Position numbers and translations under genes: made by a program. Positions 1 through 8,913 of a stretch of DNA of 64,000 bases are shown in pieces. The first letter of the stretch is position 1. The number at the start of each line of letters is the position of its first letter. This DNA comes from CAG-791 sp003447895 (GTDB taxonomy: Bacteria > Bacillota > Clostridia > Lachnospirales > Lachnospiraceae): assembly GCA_946620035.1 (NCBI GenBank), contig CAMOMX010000001.1, forward strand, positions 5,496 through 69,495, written 5' to 3'. The notes below the pieces were generated by a model, which did no database searches, was not told the origin of the DNA, and saw only the letters and a program-made list of their open reading frames with translations.

Positions 1-2385
1 ATAAAGAGAGCATTTGGCCGCGGTCTCAAGGCGGCTCACGCTGCCCTCCACCCTGTTTCCGTAAAGCTTCCCCGCTGTCTCCTTTGAGATCCAGACGGGA
101 TCGTAGCGGGTAAAAGCCGCGTCCTTGAGCCCCTCGAGTCTGAACGCCGTCTCTGGGTCCGCCTCGCGCATAAGAAAGCCGTAGGCCGTCCTGATCACGT
201 CATCCTCATCGCTCCCCGTCCGCCCCTGGGCGTAGTCCCTGAGCGCCCCGGAAAGCCAGACAATGCTGTCCCTCCGGGCCGTGAGCTGCTCCTGCGCCGG
301 TCGGTTCTGCGGATGCGCGATCGCCACATCGGGAAAGAGTTTTCGGATCATCTGAATCAGGTAGGAGGCATGGAGCGCGCCGCCCTCCGGACTTGTCCTT
401 GCATAGGAAAGGCGCAGGCTGTCCGTCGGCTTCGTCATATTCATATACAGGTAGAGCCTCTGAATATACATCTGCTGCCTGGGAGTCGGAGAAAGCTCCG
501 CGCCCGACCTTTTCAGAAATTCCCTGTCCAGATCCGACAAAAGTCCTCCCCTGGAGGTTCCTCTCGGAATATTGCCGTCATTTGCGCCCGAAAGAAAGAG
601 GATCCGGCACTCCGAGAGTCTGGTTCTCTCAATGTCGCCGACAAGGACCCTGTCCGCCTGCTGCGGCAGGGTTCCGAGCCTGATCTGGGAAAATCCGGCT
701 TCCAGGAGTTCCGCGTACTCCGGCGCGGAGACGGTCTCCCCGCCGATCAGGTCGTAGATCAGGTCCAGGAGGGAGATGACGCTTTTGTACATCTGGCCGA
801 ACTGCTTTTCGCGGACATAGTCTCCGCTCTCGCGGAAAGAATCCGTCAGTTCCGCCATCCGCTCCTCCGCCTTCACGCCGGTCAGAAACCGGTAGAGCGC
901 CTCTGTCCTCTCCGCCGCCGTGAGAACCGGCATCCGCTCCTCGCCGATCCCTCCCGCCACCGGTTCGATCTCGCTCAGAAACCGGGTCCTCAGGGGTTCC
1001 ATCTCGGCCTCAAAGGGAAGACTCCATTTCTTTCTCCCCCTGATCCCGTGCCTGAGGCAGTAGTTCTCGAGGACATCCGTCTCCTGCGCGGTGAGGCCGC
1101 TCATTCCGCTTCTCAGATACCGGAACACGGCCGCGTAGGAATATCCCTGGGGCCTGATCTGAAGAACGCTCCGGATGGATTCTGTCAAAGGATTGAGGCC
1201 GGCACTGCTTGTCCTGTCAATATAGACCGGAATACCGTATCTCGCCGCCTGCTTTTCAAAGATGCTCCCGTACCGCTCAAGGTCTCCGCACACGACAGAG
1301 ACCGCGCGATACTGGTAGCCCTCCGTGAGGACCAGCTTTTTGATCTCTATACAGATCTGGCGCACTTCCTCTTCCGGGGTGTCGCACTCCGAAATCCGGA
1401 TCTTTCCCTCCGTATCTCCTCTGTAGGCAGATGCGGGATAGCGGAAAATATGCCGCTCCAGATGCGCGAGCACGGGATTGTCCCGGAACCGGAAGGGCAC
1501 GTCTCCCTCTTCCCGGACAAACAGGTCCTCCTTTCTCGAAAGGCCTTCCCTCGCGGCGATCGCGTCTATGTCACACACCGTCTTTCTGGTCAGGTAATAG
1601 AGCGCGTCCTCCTTCCCGGGGGATCTGTGCGCGTGTACCCAATCGATCTGTCTTCCGCCGTCGTCCCCCATCGTCAGGGCGATCACAACCTCTTTGGAGC
1701 AGCGGATCAGAGCGGCAATCACACGGTACTGCACAGGGGTAAACCCGGTAAAGCCGTCCAGTACGAATACGCTCTTTTTCACGAGCCCGGAAGAGGGGAT
1801 GGCCTCTGCCAGAAGGTCCAGCCTCTCCTCTGAAGTGATGTACCGGTCCTTTTTGCCCTGAAGGAACGCCTCGTAGATCGTCGAGAGGTCCGAAAGCCTG
1901 GCCATCAGCGCTCCCTGTCCGTGGTCCCGGGCAATCTTCTGCATTTCGGAGAGCTCCTCCCCGCCGATGCCGTACTGCATAAATTCGGAGAGGACCGACT
2001 TGATCTCCGAGATCATGCCGGGATAATGGATGCTCTTTTTGAGGATCGTAAGCTCCGATTCGCATTTTCCTGCGACCCTCCTTATGAGCAGCGACTTTCC
2101 CGTCTCGCCAAGGACAGCGCGGTCGCTGACGCCGGTCTCTTCGAAAATGCGGTGGGTCAGCCTTCCGAAGCTGAGCACATCAACATTTAAGATCCCTTTG
2201 TTACGGGACTCGGACACAATTTCCTTCTGCGTCTGCATCGAGTACTGGTCAGGCACAATGATCACATAGTTGTCCCTGAGCGTATTTCCGTCCCCCTGCG
2301 AGGGATCTGCCTTTTCCAATATTCCGGCATGTAAGAGCCGGCTCTTTCCCGCCCCTGAAGGCCCGAAGCAAAATCTGTAACTCAT
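1..2385 (-). CDS. addB: ATP-dependent helicase/nuclease subunit B (AddB/RexB), C-terminus cut by window edge
   Basis: AddB is the second subunit of the AddAB helicase-nuclease, which processes double-strand DNA ends for RecA-dependent repair in Firmicutes. The frame from ATG at 2385 stays open to base 1 and gives 795 residues. The N-terminus carries a Walker A-like GPSGAGKS (residues 8-15), where UvrD-like AddB proteins bind ATP. The last visible residues contain Cys792 in KCSLY, which matches the first cysteine of the C-terminal iron-sulphur nuclease domain. The rest of that domain lies outside the window. AddA would be expected next to it beyond the edge. No frameshift is seen. The product is well supported by the overall sequence pattern. 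Confidence 0.9.
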   Translation of the reverse strand, partial: MSYRFCFGPSGAGKSRLLHAGILEKADPSQGDGNTLRDNYVIIVPDQYSMQTQKEIVSESRNKGILNVDVLSFGRLTHRIFEETGVSDRAVLGETGKSLLIRRVAGKCESELTILKKSIHYPGMISEIKSVLSEFMQYGIGGEELSEMQKIARDHGQGALMARLSDLSTIYEAFLQGKKDRYITSEERLDLLAEAIPSSGLVKKSVFVLDGFTGFTPVQYRVIAALIRCSKEVVIALTMGDDGGRQIDWVHAHRSPGKEDALYYLTRKTVCDIDAIAAREGLSRKEDLFVREEGDVPFRFRDNPVLAHLERHIFRYPASAYRGDTEGKIRISECDTPEEEVRQICIEIKKLVLTEGYQYRAVSVVCGDLERYGSIFEKQAARYGIPVYIDRTSSAGLNPLTESIRSVLQIRPQGYSYAAVFRYLRSGMSGLTAQETDVLENYCLRHGIRGRKKWSLPFEAEMEPLRTRFLSEIEPVAGGIGEERMPVLTAAERTEALYRFLTGVKAEERMAELTDSFRESGDYVREKQFGQMYKSVISLLDLIYDLIGGETVSAPEYAELLEAGFSQIRLGTLPQQADRVLVGDIERTRLSECRILFLSGANDGNIPRGTSRGGLLSDLDREFLKRSGAELSPTPRQQMYIQRLYLYMNMTKPTDSLRLSYARTSPEGGALHASYLIQMIRKLFPDVAIAHPQNRPAQEQLTARRDSIVWLSGALRDYAQGRTGSDEDDVIRTAYGFLMREADPETAFRLEGLKDAAFTRYDPVWISKETAGKLYGNRVEGSVSRLETAAKCSLY

Positions 2386-2432
2386 AGAAACGGTCTCCTT
2401 TTCACTGGTCCTATCTTACACCCTGACAAGTC

Positions 2433-2468
2433 CAAAAAAAAGCGCCGTCCCGTAAGACAGCGCTTTTT
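2433..2468 (-). terminator. Intrinsic terminator downstream of uraA
   Basis: Read on the minus strand, a stem built from AAAGCGCTGTC and its near-complement is followed by a run of eight T. It lies about 30 bases past the uraA stop and separates uraA from addB. Confidence 0.8.
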
Positions 2469-2499
2469 AACTATAAGTTACAGAATACTTCTTTTCTTA

Positions 2500-3906
2500 T
2501 TACTTCTTTTCCTTTTCGCGGCTCTCGAGGATCGTCTCGCCGGAAATGATCTCGAAGTTTACGCCGGTGCGGTTGGGCTTGTCATCCTCGAAGTTGTAAT
2601 CCTTACCGGGAAGGATCGCGTTGAGGAGGATTCCGACCAGGGAGCCGGTCGCAAGGCCGGAGAGGCTCAGCGTCATGGAGCCGACCGGAATGCTGATCGC
2701 GCCCGCGTTGGAGTAGCTGATTCCGATCGAGAGGACCATGATGAGCGCCGCGATCAGGACGTTTCTGCTCTTGGAGAAATCCGTGTTCGTCTCCACAAGG
2801 TTCCTTACACCGACGGCAGAGATCATGCCGTAGAGGACAAGGGAGATACCGCCGATCGTCGCGGAGGGCATCACTTCAATGATCGCCGCGAATTTGGGGC
2901 AGAAAGAGAGAAGGATGGCAAAGCCCGCCGCAATGCGGATGACGCGGGGGTCATACACTTTTGTCAGTGTGAGAACGCCTGTGTTCTCACCGTAGGTCGT
3001 ATTGGCCGGCGCGCCGAAGAGGGAAGCGATCGCAGTCGCAAGTCCGTCTCCCGTCAGCGTTCTGTGAAGTCCGGGATCCTTGATATAGTTGATGCCGCAG
3101 GTGGAGCTGATCGCGGAGATGTCTCCGATGTGCTCCATCATGGTGGCAAGCGCAATGGGGACGATCGTCACAATGCTGGTGATCAGAAGCGCCGCATCCG
3201 GTTTTCCGCCCGCGAAGATGGAGAAGACCGTCTTCTCGAAGTGGATCGGGAATCCGATCCAGGGAGCCGATGCGACTCTGGAAAAGTCGATCTTTCCGGC
3301 AACCGCCGCGCACAGATAAGATCCGAGCACACCCAGAAGGATGGGGACGATCTTGATCATGCCCTTTCCCCAGATATTGCAGATGACGACGATGATGATC
3401 GCCACCAGCGCGACCCACCAGCAGCTCTCCACGTTATTGAGAGCGGAGGGCGCGAGGTTAAGTCCGATGGAAATGATAATGGGACCTGTCACGACCGGCG
3501 GGAAGTACTTCATGACTTTACTTGTGCCGTAGGCCTTAAAGAGAGCCGCAAGGACCAGATAGAGAAGTCCCGCGCACGCTACGCCAAAACATGCATAGGG
3601 CAGAAGCTCGCTGGGAGTGCCGTCGGCGCCGAGCGGCGCGATCGCTGCGTAACCACCCAGGAAAGCGAAAGACGATCCCAGAAATGCGGGAACTTTCTTC
3701 TTGGAGATCAGGTGAAACAGCAAAGTGCCAAGTCCTGCAAACAGAAGCGTGGTCGATACGTCAAGTCCGGTGATCAAAGGGACCACGACCGTTGCGCCAA
3801 ACATAGCAAACATATGCTGAAGGCCCAATACGATCATCTTCGCCGTTCCGAGCTCGCGCGCATCATAGATCGGGCGCTCTCCAACTTTGAAATCCGTTTT
3901 GTTCAT
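2500..3906 (-). CDS. uraA: Uracil/xanthine permease, NCS2 family (UraA-like)
   Basis: This is an integral membrane nucleobase:cation symporter of 468 residues, the usual length for NCS2 proteins. Hydrophobic helices run through the chain. Family motifs are visible: QHMFAMFGA near residue 30, MMEHIGDI at 256-263 and TYGENTGV at 304-311; the last two carry the acidic substrate-binding glutamates of this family. The start at 3906 is preceded by a good AGGAGG site. The gene is transcribed alone behind a promoter and a leader with its own hairpin, which suggests premature termination control by pyrimidines or purines. The uracil preference is inferred from similarity to UraA; xanthine or another base cannot be excluded. 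Confidence 0.88.
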   Translation of the reverse strand: MNKTDFKVGERPIYDARELGTAKMIVLGLQHMFAMFGATVVVPLITGLDVSTTLLFAGLGTLLFHLISKKKVPAFLGSSFAFLGGYAAIAPLGADGTPSELLPYACFGVACAGLLYLVLAALFKAYGTSKVMKYFPPVVTGPIIISIGLNLAPSALNNVESCWWVALVAIIIVVICNIWGKGMIKIVPILLGVLGSYLCAAVAGKIDFSRVASAPWIGFPIHFEKTVFSIFAGGKPDAALLITSIVTIVPIALATMMEHIGDISAISSTCGINYIKDPGLHRTLTGDGLATAIASLFGAPANTTYGENTGVLTLTKVYDPRVIRIAAGFAILLSFCPKFAAIIEVMPSATIGGISLVLYGMISAVGVRNLVETNTDFSKSRNVLIAALIMVLSIGISYSNAGAISIPVGSMTLSLSGLATGSLVGILLNAILPGKDYNFEDDKPNRTGVNFEIISGETILESREKEKK

Positions 3907-3970
3907 ATATATTTCCTCCTGTTTAATATCGGGAAGGGGCTGCCTGATAGCCTTATCAAACCTGAATCTG

Positions 3971-4007
3971 CAAAAAACACGTCAGGGAACACGAATCCCT
4001 GACGTGT
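3971..4007 (-). terminator. Terminator-like hairpin inside the uraA leader (putative attenuator)
   Basis: A perfect 11-base inverted repeat (ACACGTCAGGG and its complement, loop of nine) is followed on the minus strand by six T. It sits between the uraA promoter and the uraA ribosome site, so it would stop transcription before uraA. That is the arrangement of an attenuator. Confidence 0.75.
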
Positions 4008-4009
4008 GA

Positions 4010-4054
4010 TCATATCCTTGGTATTCTGAATCGGGCAATAAGCTTGTGTCTCAT
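4010..4054 (-). CDS. Possible 14-residue leader peptide upstream of uraA
   Basis: Within the uraA leader an ATG at 4054 is preceded by AGGAAAGGA and opens a frame encoding MRHKLIARFRIPRI. Its stop lies three bases before the terminator hairpin starts. Four of the fourteen residues are arginine. A short translated frame just ahead of a terminator is typical of translation-coupled attenuation, as in E. coli pyrBI and pyrE, but no such mechanism is known to me for this gene. The frame is short and could be fortuitous. Confidence 0.35.
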   Translation of the reverse strand: MRHKLIARFRIPRI

Positions 4055-4082
4055 AGCAGTCCTTTCCTCAAATCTCTAAATG

Positions 4083-4111
4083 ATTCTATACAAGAACATT
4101 CGAGAAGTCAA
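4083..4111 (-). promoter_or_regulatory. Predicted sigma-A promoter of uraA
   Basis: On the minus strand TTGACT (4106-4111) and TAGAAT (4083-4088) are separated by exactly 17 bases. The expected start of transcription is near 4076, giving a leader of about 170 bases before uraA. Confidence 0.65.
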
Positions 4112-4169
4112 GGACAATCCCGATCCGATCATAGACATTTATTGACCCGGACGGCGGGCCTTAAACCGC

Positions 4170-4757
4170 TTACTCCTCAGCGGCCTCTTTCTTGTCACCG
4201 TCTTCGGGAGCAGCCTCTGCGCCGACCTCTTCCTCATAGACAGCTTCCTTGTTCCTGTCATCCTCGTGGATGGCTTCGCCGTTCTCTTCACCCTCATAGA
4301 CGGCCTCTTTGTTCACGTCATCTTCGTGAACCGACTCGCCGGGCAGATCTTCCTCAGACAGAGCCTTGGCAACCGCCTCATCGAGGACTTCGTCGTCAAT
4401 CTTGTCATCCTCTTCCTTGAGGATATCCTTGACCTTGGTCGCGGAGTCAACAACAGCATCTTTCACTTTGCCCGCTGTCTCTCCCACTACATCCAGGACT
4501 TCCTCGCCTTTAGGGCCGATGGCTTCTCTCACCTTCGCCATGGCATCCTGAGATCCCTCCTTGATCGTCGTATAGGTTCTGTTGGCAGCTGTCTTAAGTC
4601 TCTCAGCCGCATCATTTTCCTCGTCCGGGGTCACAGAGGCGTCATCCTCGAACTCATCCACGCCGCTCTTCTTGCTCTCCTCAAGATAGTTGTAAACTGT
4701 CGCCGCCGCGACGCCTGCTGCTGCCAGTCCTACAAGGAATTTTCCCAACTTAAACAT
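4170..4757 (-). CDS. Acidic membrane-anchored protein with C-terminal repeats, function unknown
   Basis: The start is taken as ATG 4757 (MFKLGK), because GGAGGTT lies just upstream; an ATG five codons earlier is inside that ribosome site. The 195-residue product begins with a hydrophobic stretch at about residues 5-22, likely a membrane anchor. A helical charged segment follows, of the kind seen in YtxH-like stress proteins (KVREAIGPKGEEVLDVVG and similar). The C-terminal third is very acidic and contains two degenerate repeats of about 20 residues, each with a HEDD..NKEAVYE core. It is divergent from a TetR regulator, which may control it. I do not recognise a function. Confidence 0.6.
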   Translation of the reverse strand: MFKLGKFLVGLAAAGVAAATVYNYLEESKKSGVDEFEDDASVTPDEENDAAERLKTAANRTYTTIKEGSQDAMAKVREAIGPKGEEVLDVVGETAGKVKDAVVDSATKVKDILKEEDDKIDDEVLDEAVAKALSEEDLPGESVHEDDVNKEAVYEGEENGEAIHEDDRNKEAVYEEEVGAEAAPEDGDKKEAAEE

Positions 4758-4939
4758 AATAACCTCCTTCACTTCAAACGGATTTATCTCCGGCTTCCTT
4801 CATAGTACTCTATTCAGGCTCAAAGTTAAAGACTCAAATGTCAACAAAATACTATATTTTTGTTACATTTATTGTCCCATATCGTAACCGATGATATCAT
4901 AAAAAAGTAGTACTGTGTTCTGCCAGGGAGGTGGACATC

Positions 4940-5542
4940 GTGAACGAAAAATTCTGGAGCCTGAAGAAAGAGAAGCAGGACAGCATGATCAACGGATCTT
5001 TGAAAGTGTTTGCCCTGAACGGGTTTAAGCATGCCAGCACTGACGAGATCGTCGCGGAGGCCGGGATCAGCAAGGGACTTCTCTTCCACTACTTTTACAA
5101 TAAGGTCGGCCTGTACGAATTTCTTGCCGAATACAGCGCGAGATTCGCCCTGGTCGAACTCAATTCGGAACTGAGAAGGAAAGAGCCGCTTCCGTTTTTC
5201 CGCCTTTTGGAGTCCGTCTCCCGGGCGGAAGCTTCCGCCATGAGCCGCTACCCCTGTCTCTACCTGTTTCTGAACACAGTGTCCGCGGAACTTGGCGACA
5301 AGGTCTCCGCTCAGGCGAAGGAGAGTCTCTCTCTGTATACAGAGAGAATACGCGAGCTGTCGGAAGCCTCCGTTCTTCCGGATTCCATGACGTGGCAGGA
5401 TGCCGTCAGGATCGAATACTATGCGAAGCTTGTCCGCACAGACATCATGGCTTCTCTTTACAGAAGCGGGGAATTTACCCCCGAAAGGTATCTGGCAGAC
5501 GCACTGGAAACTATACGATATTTTGAAAAACTGTTTTCATAA
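4940..5542 (+). CDS. TetR/AcrR family transcriptional regulator
   Basis: A one-component repressor of about 200 residues. The N-terminal helix-turn-helix is clear: STDEIVAEAGISKGLLFHYF, followed by NKVGLYEF, the standard TetR DNA-recognition region at about residues 33-58. The C-terminal ligand domain is not assignable. The start is taken as GTG at 4940 because AGGGAGG lies eight bases upstream; a GTG nine bases earlier overlaps that site. The gene is divergent from the acidic repeat-protein gene across an AT-rich gap of about 180 bases, so autoregulation and control of that neighbour are plausible. The ligand is unknown. Confidence 0.85.
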   Translation: MNEKFWSLKKEKQDSMINGSLKVFALNGFKHASTDEIVAEAGISKGLLFHYFYNKVGLYEFLAEYSARFALVELNSELRRKEPLPFFRLLESVSRAEASAMSRYPCLYLFLNTVSAELGDKVSAQAKESLSLYTERIRELSEASVLPDSMTWQDAVRIEYYAKLVRTDIMASLYRSGEFTPERYLADALETIRYFEKLFS

Positions 5543-5573
5543 AACTCTTATTCTGAGGCGGCGCCGCCGCTCA

Positions 5574-5620
5574 GCAAAAAAACTGCCGCACCGGATCTTT
5601 CCTCCGATGCGGCAGTTCTT
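5574..5620 (-). terminator. Terminator between glnS and the TetR gene, usable in both directions
   Basis: A 15-base stem (AACTGCCGCATCGGA pairing with one mismatch) is followed on the minus strand by seven T, which ends the glnS transcript. On the plus strand the same stem lies about 40 bases after the TetR stop, with only a weak T tract. Confidence 0.8.
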
Positions 5621-5682
5621 CATTTACGTGCAAGGTTTCCCGGTTCCGAACACAGCCCCCGGCGTCTTCCGCCGTCTGATGC

Positions 5683-7383
5683 TCAGCCCGGCAGTTTGAA
5701 GGAGCTCTTAAGTCCGACAATTCTGTTAAAGACCGGCGCGCCCTCTTTGGAGTCGTGGCAGTCCACGCAGAAGTAGCCGTTTCTGACAAACTGGAATCTC
5801 TCGAAGGGCTTTACGTCCCGGAGCGCGGGCTCCGCGAAAGCGGCGCACTCCTTGAGGGAATCCGGATTGAGGTTCAAAGAGCCGTCCTCGTTGTAGACGC
5901 CCTTCTCCTCGTCGACAATATTCTCATAGAGCCTTACCTTGACCGGAACCGCTTCCCGGGCACTGACCCAGTGGATGGTTCCCTTGACCTTGCGGCCGGT
6001 AAAGCCGCTTCCGCTCCTGGTCTCCGGGTCATAGGTCGCGTGCACGGCTGTCACATTTCCGTTTTCATCCGTGTCATAGCCCACGCACTTTACAAAGTAA
6101 GCGTACATGAGTCTCACTTCATTTCCGGGGTAGAGCCTCTTGTACTTGGGGATGGGCGCTGTCAGGAAATCGTCTCTCTCGATCCAGAGCTCTCTTCCGA
6201 AGGGAATTTGTCTCTTTCCCAGATCCGGGTTTTCCAGATTGTTGTCCGCATCCAGCATCTCAACCTGATCTTCCGGATAGTTATCGATGATCAGCTTGAG
6301 AGGATCGAGAACGGTGAGCATTCTGCTGCAGCTGGGCTTTAAATCTTCGCGGATGCAGTACTCCAGCATCGCGTAGTCCGAGGAGGACTGCGCCTTGGAA
6401 ATGCCGCTCAGTTCCACGAATCTCTTGATGGAAGCCGGTGTGAAGCCTCTTCTGCGAAGGCCGGAAATACTGACCAGCCTGGGGTCATCCCAGCCGTCGA
6501 CAATTCCCTGCTCCACGAGCTTCTTGATATATCTCTTTCCGGTGACCACATTGGTCAGGTACATCTTGGCAAATTCGATCTGCCTGGGGGGATGCGCAAA
6601 TCCCGCCTCCCTGACGACCCAGTCATAGAGCGGACGGTGGTCCTCAAATTCCAGTGTGCACAGAGAATGGGTGATGCCCTCGATGGCGTCCTCAATGGGG
6701 TGCGCGTAATCGTACATGGGGTAGATGCACCACTTGTCTCCTGTGTTGTGATGGTGCATGTGGGCCACCCTGTAGAGGATGGGATCCCGCATGTTCATAT
6801 TGGAACTTGCCATGTCGATCTTGGCACGGAGCGTCTTTTCGCCGTCCGCGAAAGCGCCCTCTCTCATCTTTGTGAAGAGCGCGAGGTTCTCCTCGATCGT
6901 CCTGTCCCTGTTGGGATCGTTGGTTCCGGGCTCCTCGAGGGTTCCGCGGTACTCTCTCATCTCTTCCGCCGTAAGGTCCGACACATACGCCTTTCCCTTT
7001 TTGATCAGCTCTACGGCGATCTCATACATCTGTTCAAAATAGTCGGAGGCAAAAAAGAGACGGTCCTCGTAGTCGGCCCCCAGCCATGCGACGTCCTCTT
7101 TGATGGACTCTACGAATTCGCTCTTTTCCTTTGTGGGGTTTGTGTCATCAAAACGGAGATTGAATTTGCCGCCGTACTGTTTCGCCATGCCGTAGTTGAG
7201 AAGGATACTCTTGGCATGCCCGATGTGAAGATATCCGTTGGGCTCGGGGGGAAAGCGCGTATGTACTGTATCATAGACGCCCTCGGCGAGGTCCTTGTCA
7301 ATTTCTTTTTCAATAAAGTGGCGGCTCACCTTTACTTCTTCCGAAGCAGATGAATCCTCTCTCCTCAGTTCTTCTTTATCCAT
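5683..7383 (-). CDS. glnS: Glutamine-tRNA ligase
   Basis: A class I aminoacyl-tRNA synthetase charging tRNA-Gln directly. Its 566 residues are the normal length. PEPNGYLHIGHAK at 46-58 holds the HIGH motif. The region that is usually VMSKRKL reads VVTGKRYIKKL (279-289), so only the GKR part of the second signature is kept. GWDDPR and ISGLRRRGFT follow as in E. coli GlnRS. The C-terminal anticodon-binding beta-barrels appear complete. Many Firmicutes lack glnS and use GatCAB amidation; direct charging is found in part of the Clostridia. It follows guaB by 37 bases and is closed by a strong terminator. Confidence 0.93.
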   Translation of the reverse strand: MDKEELRREDSSASEEVKVSRHFIEKEIDKDLAEGVYDTVHTRFPPEPNGYLHIGHAKSILLNYGMAKQYGGKFNLRFDDTNPTKEKSEFVESIKEDVAWLGADYEDRLFFASDYFEQMYEIAVELIKKGKAYVSDLTAEEMREYRGTLEEPGTNDPNRDRTIEENLALFTKMREGAFADGEKTLRAKIDMASSNMNMRDPILYRVAHMHHHNTGDKWCIYPMYDYAHPIEDAIEGITHSLCTLEFEDHRPLYDWVVREAGFAHPPRQIEFAKMYLTNVVTGKRYIKKLVEQGIVDGWDDPRLVSISGLRRRGFTPASIKRFVELSGISKAQSSSDYAMLEYCIREDLKPSCSRMLTVLDPLKLIIDNYPEDQVEMLDADNNLENPDLGKRQIPFGRELWIERDDFLTAPIPKYKRLYPGNEVRLMYAYFVKCVGYDTDENGNVTAVHATYDPETRSGSGFTGRKVKGTIHWVSAREAVPVKVRLYENIVDEEKGVYNEDGSLNLNPDSLKECAAFAEPALRDVKPFERFQFVRNGYFCVDCHDSKEGAPVFNRIVGLKSSFKLPG

Positions 7384-7420
7384 ATATGCTCCTAATCACT
7401 CCAGTTCGTTTGTAATCCGT

Positions 7421-8878
7421 TCAGGCGTCTTCCATTGAGTAGTTCGGCGCTTCTTTTGTAATCTGAATATCATGAGGGTGGCTCTCCTTGAGGGATGCCG
7501 CCGTGATCTTTACAAATTTGCCCTTTTCCTGGAGCTCCTTGATCGTATGAGATCCGGTGAGACCCATTCCGCTCCTGATTCCGCCGCACATCTGGAAAAT
7601 GACGTCCTCGACTTCGCCCTTGTAGGCCACGCGGCCCTCGACGCCTTCCGGAACGAGCTTTCGGGCGTTCTCCTGGAAGTATCTGTCCTTACTGCCGTTT
7701 TCCATAGCGGCAATGGAGCCCATTCCTCTGTAAACTTTGTATTTGCGGCCCTGGTAGAGCTCAGTCGCGCCCGGGCTCTCCTCGCAGCCTGCCAGCATGG
7801 ATCCCATCATGCAGACATTGGCGCCTGCAGCCAGCGCTTTCGTCATATCACCGGAGAACTTGATTCCGCCGTCCGCGATGACGGGAATATCGTACTCCTT
7901 AGCCACTTCATAGGCTTCCATGACAGCGGAGATCTGCGGGACACCGATTCCCGTGACCACGCGGGTCGTGCAGATGGAGCCGGGACCGATTCCGACCTTT
8001 ACCGCGTCCGCGCCGGCTTTGATCAGGTCGCGTGCGCCGTCCCCTGTGGCAATGTTTCCGCCGATAACAGGAAGATCCGGATATGCGTCCTTGATCATTC
8101 TCAGGCAGCGGAGCACGTTCTCGGAGTGGCCGTGGGAAGAATCGAGAACGATAATATCTACCTTGGATTTAATGAGCGCTTCCACTCTCTCAAGCACATT
8201 TGCCGTAATGCCGACTCCTGCGCCGCACAGAAGGCGTCCCTGCGGGTCCTTGGCCGCGCTGGGATACTTGATATTCTTTTCGATATCCTTGATCGTGATA
8301 AGGCCGACCAGATTATAGTCCGCGTCTACGATCGGAAGCTTCTCTTTCTTGGACTGCGCCAGGATCTTCTGCGCCTCTTCGAGCGTGATGCCCTCTCTTG
8401 CCGTCACAAGTCCCTCGGAAGTCATGGCCTCCCGGATCTTTTTGGAAAAATCCGTCTCAAACTTGAGGTCTCTGTTAGTGATGATTCCGACAAGCTTTCT
8501 TCCTTCCGTGATCGGAACTCCGGAAATCCGGAATCTGTGCATCAGGTTCTCCGCATCCTGAAGTGTATGCTCGGGAGACAGGGAGAAAGGATCGGTAATG
8601 ACACCATTCTCCGAACGCTTTACCTTATCTACTTCCTCTGCCTGTGCCTGAATTGACATATTCTTGTGAATGATGCCGATGCCGCCCTGTCTGGCCATGG
8701 CAATTGCCATTCTGTGCTCTGTGACAGTATCCATGCTGGCACTCATCATAGGAATATTGAGACGTATGGTCTTTGTGAGATTTGTACTCAGGTCGACCTC
8801 GTTTGGGATTACCGTAGAATAGCCCGGAACAAGAAGTACGTCATCAAATGTAATGCCCTCACCGATAATTTTCGCCAT
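7421..8878 (-). CDS. guaB: Inosine-5'-monophosphate dehydrogenase
   Basis: GuaB oxidises IMP to XMP with NAD, the committed step to guanine nucleotides. The 485-residue protein has the full bacterial layout: a TIM barrel interrupted by two CBS domains at about residues 95-205, the catalytic loop GPGSICTTRVVTG with Cys303, and the mobile flap region ending in CGGIRSGMG. The start has a GGAGG site. It lies between a small membrane protein gene upstream (35 bases) and glnS downstream (37 bases), so the three probably share a transcript. No guanine riboswitch is visible upstream. Confidence 0.96.
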   Translation of the reverse strand: MAKIIGEGITFDDVLLVPGYSTVIPNEVDLSTNLTKTIRLNIPMMSASMDTVTEHRMAIAMARQGGIGIIHKNMSIQAQAEEVDKVKRSENGVITDPFSLSPEHTLQDAENLMHRFRISGVPITEGRKLVGIITNRDLKFETDFSKKIREAMTSEGLVTAREGITLEEAQKILAQSKKEKLPIVDADYNLVGLITIKDIEKNIKYPSAAKDPQGRLLCGAGVGITANVLERVEALIKSKVDIIVLDSSHGHSENVLRCLRMIKDAYPDLPVIGGNIATGDGARDLIKAGADAVKVGIGPGSICTTRVVTGIGVPQISAVMEAYEVAKEYDIPVIADGGIKFSGDMTKALAAGANVCMMGSMLAGCEESPGATELYQGRKYKVYRGMGSIAAMENGSKDRYFQENARKLVPEGVEGRVAYKGEVEDVIFQMCGGIRSGMGLTGSHTIKELQEKGKFVKITAASLKESHPHDIQITKEAPNYSMEDA

Positions 8879-8913
8879 TTTCTCCTCCTGTGAATGAATC
8901 GTTTATTGTTTGA

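Noticed and set aside
313..1833. Long open frame on the plus strand inside addB
   Set aside because: Its product is rich in Arg, Pro and Gly with no family pattern, and the minus-strand AddB frame is uninterrupted over the same bases.
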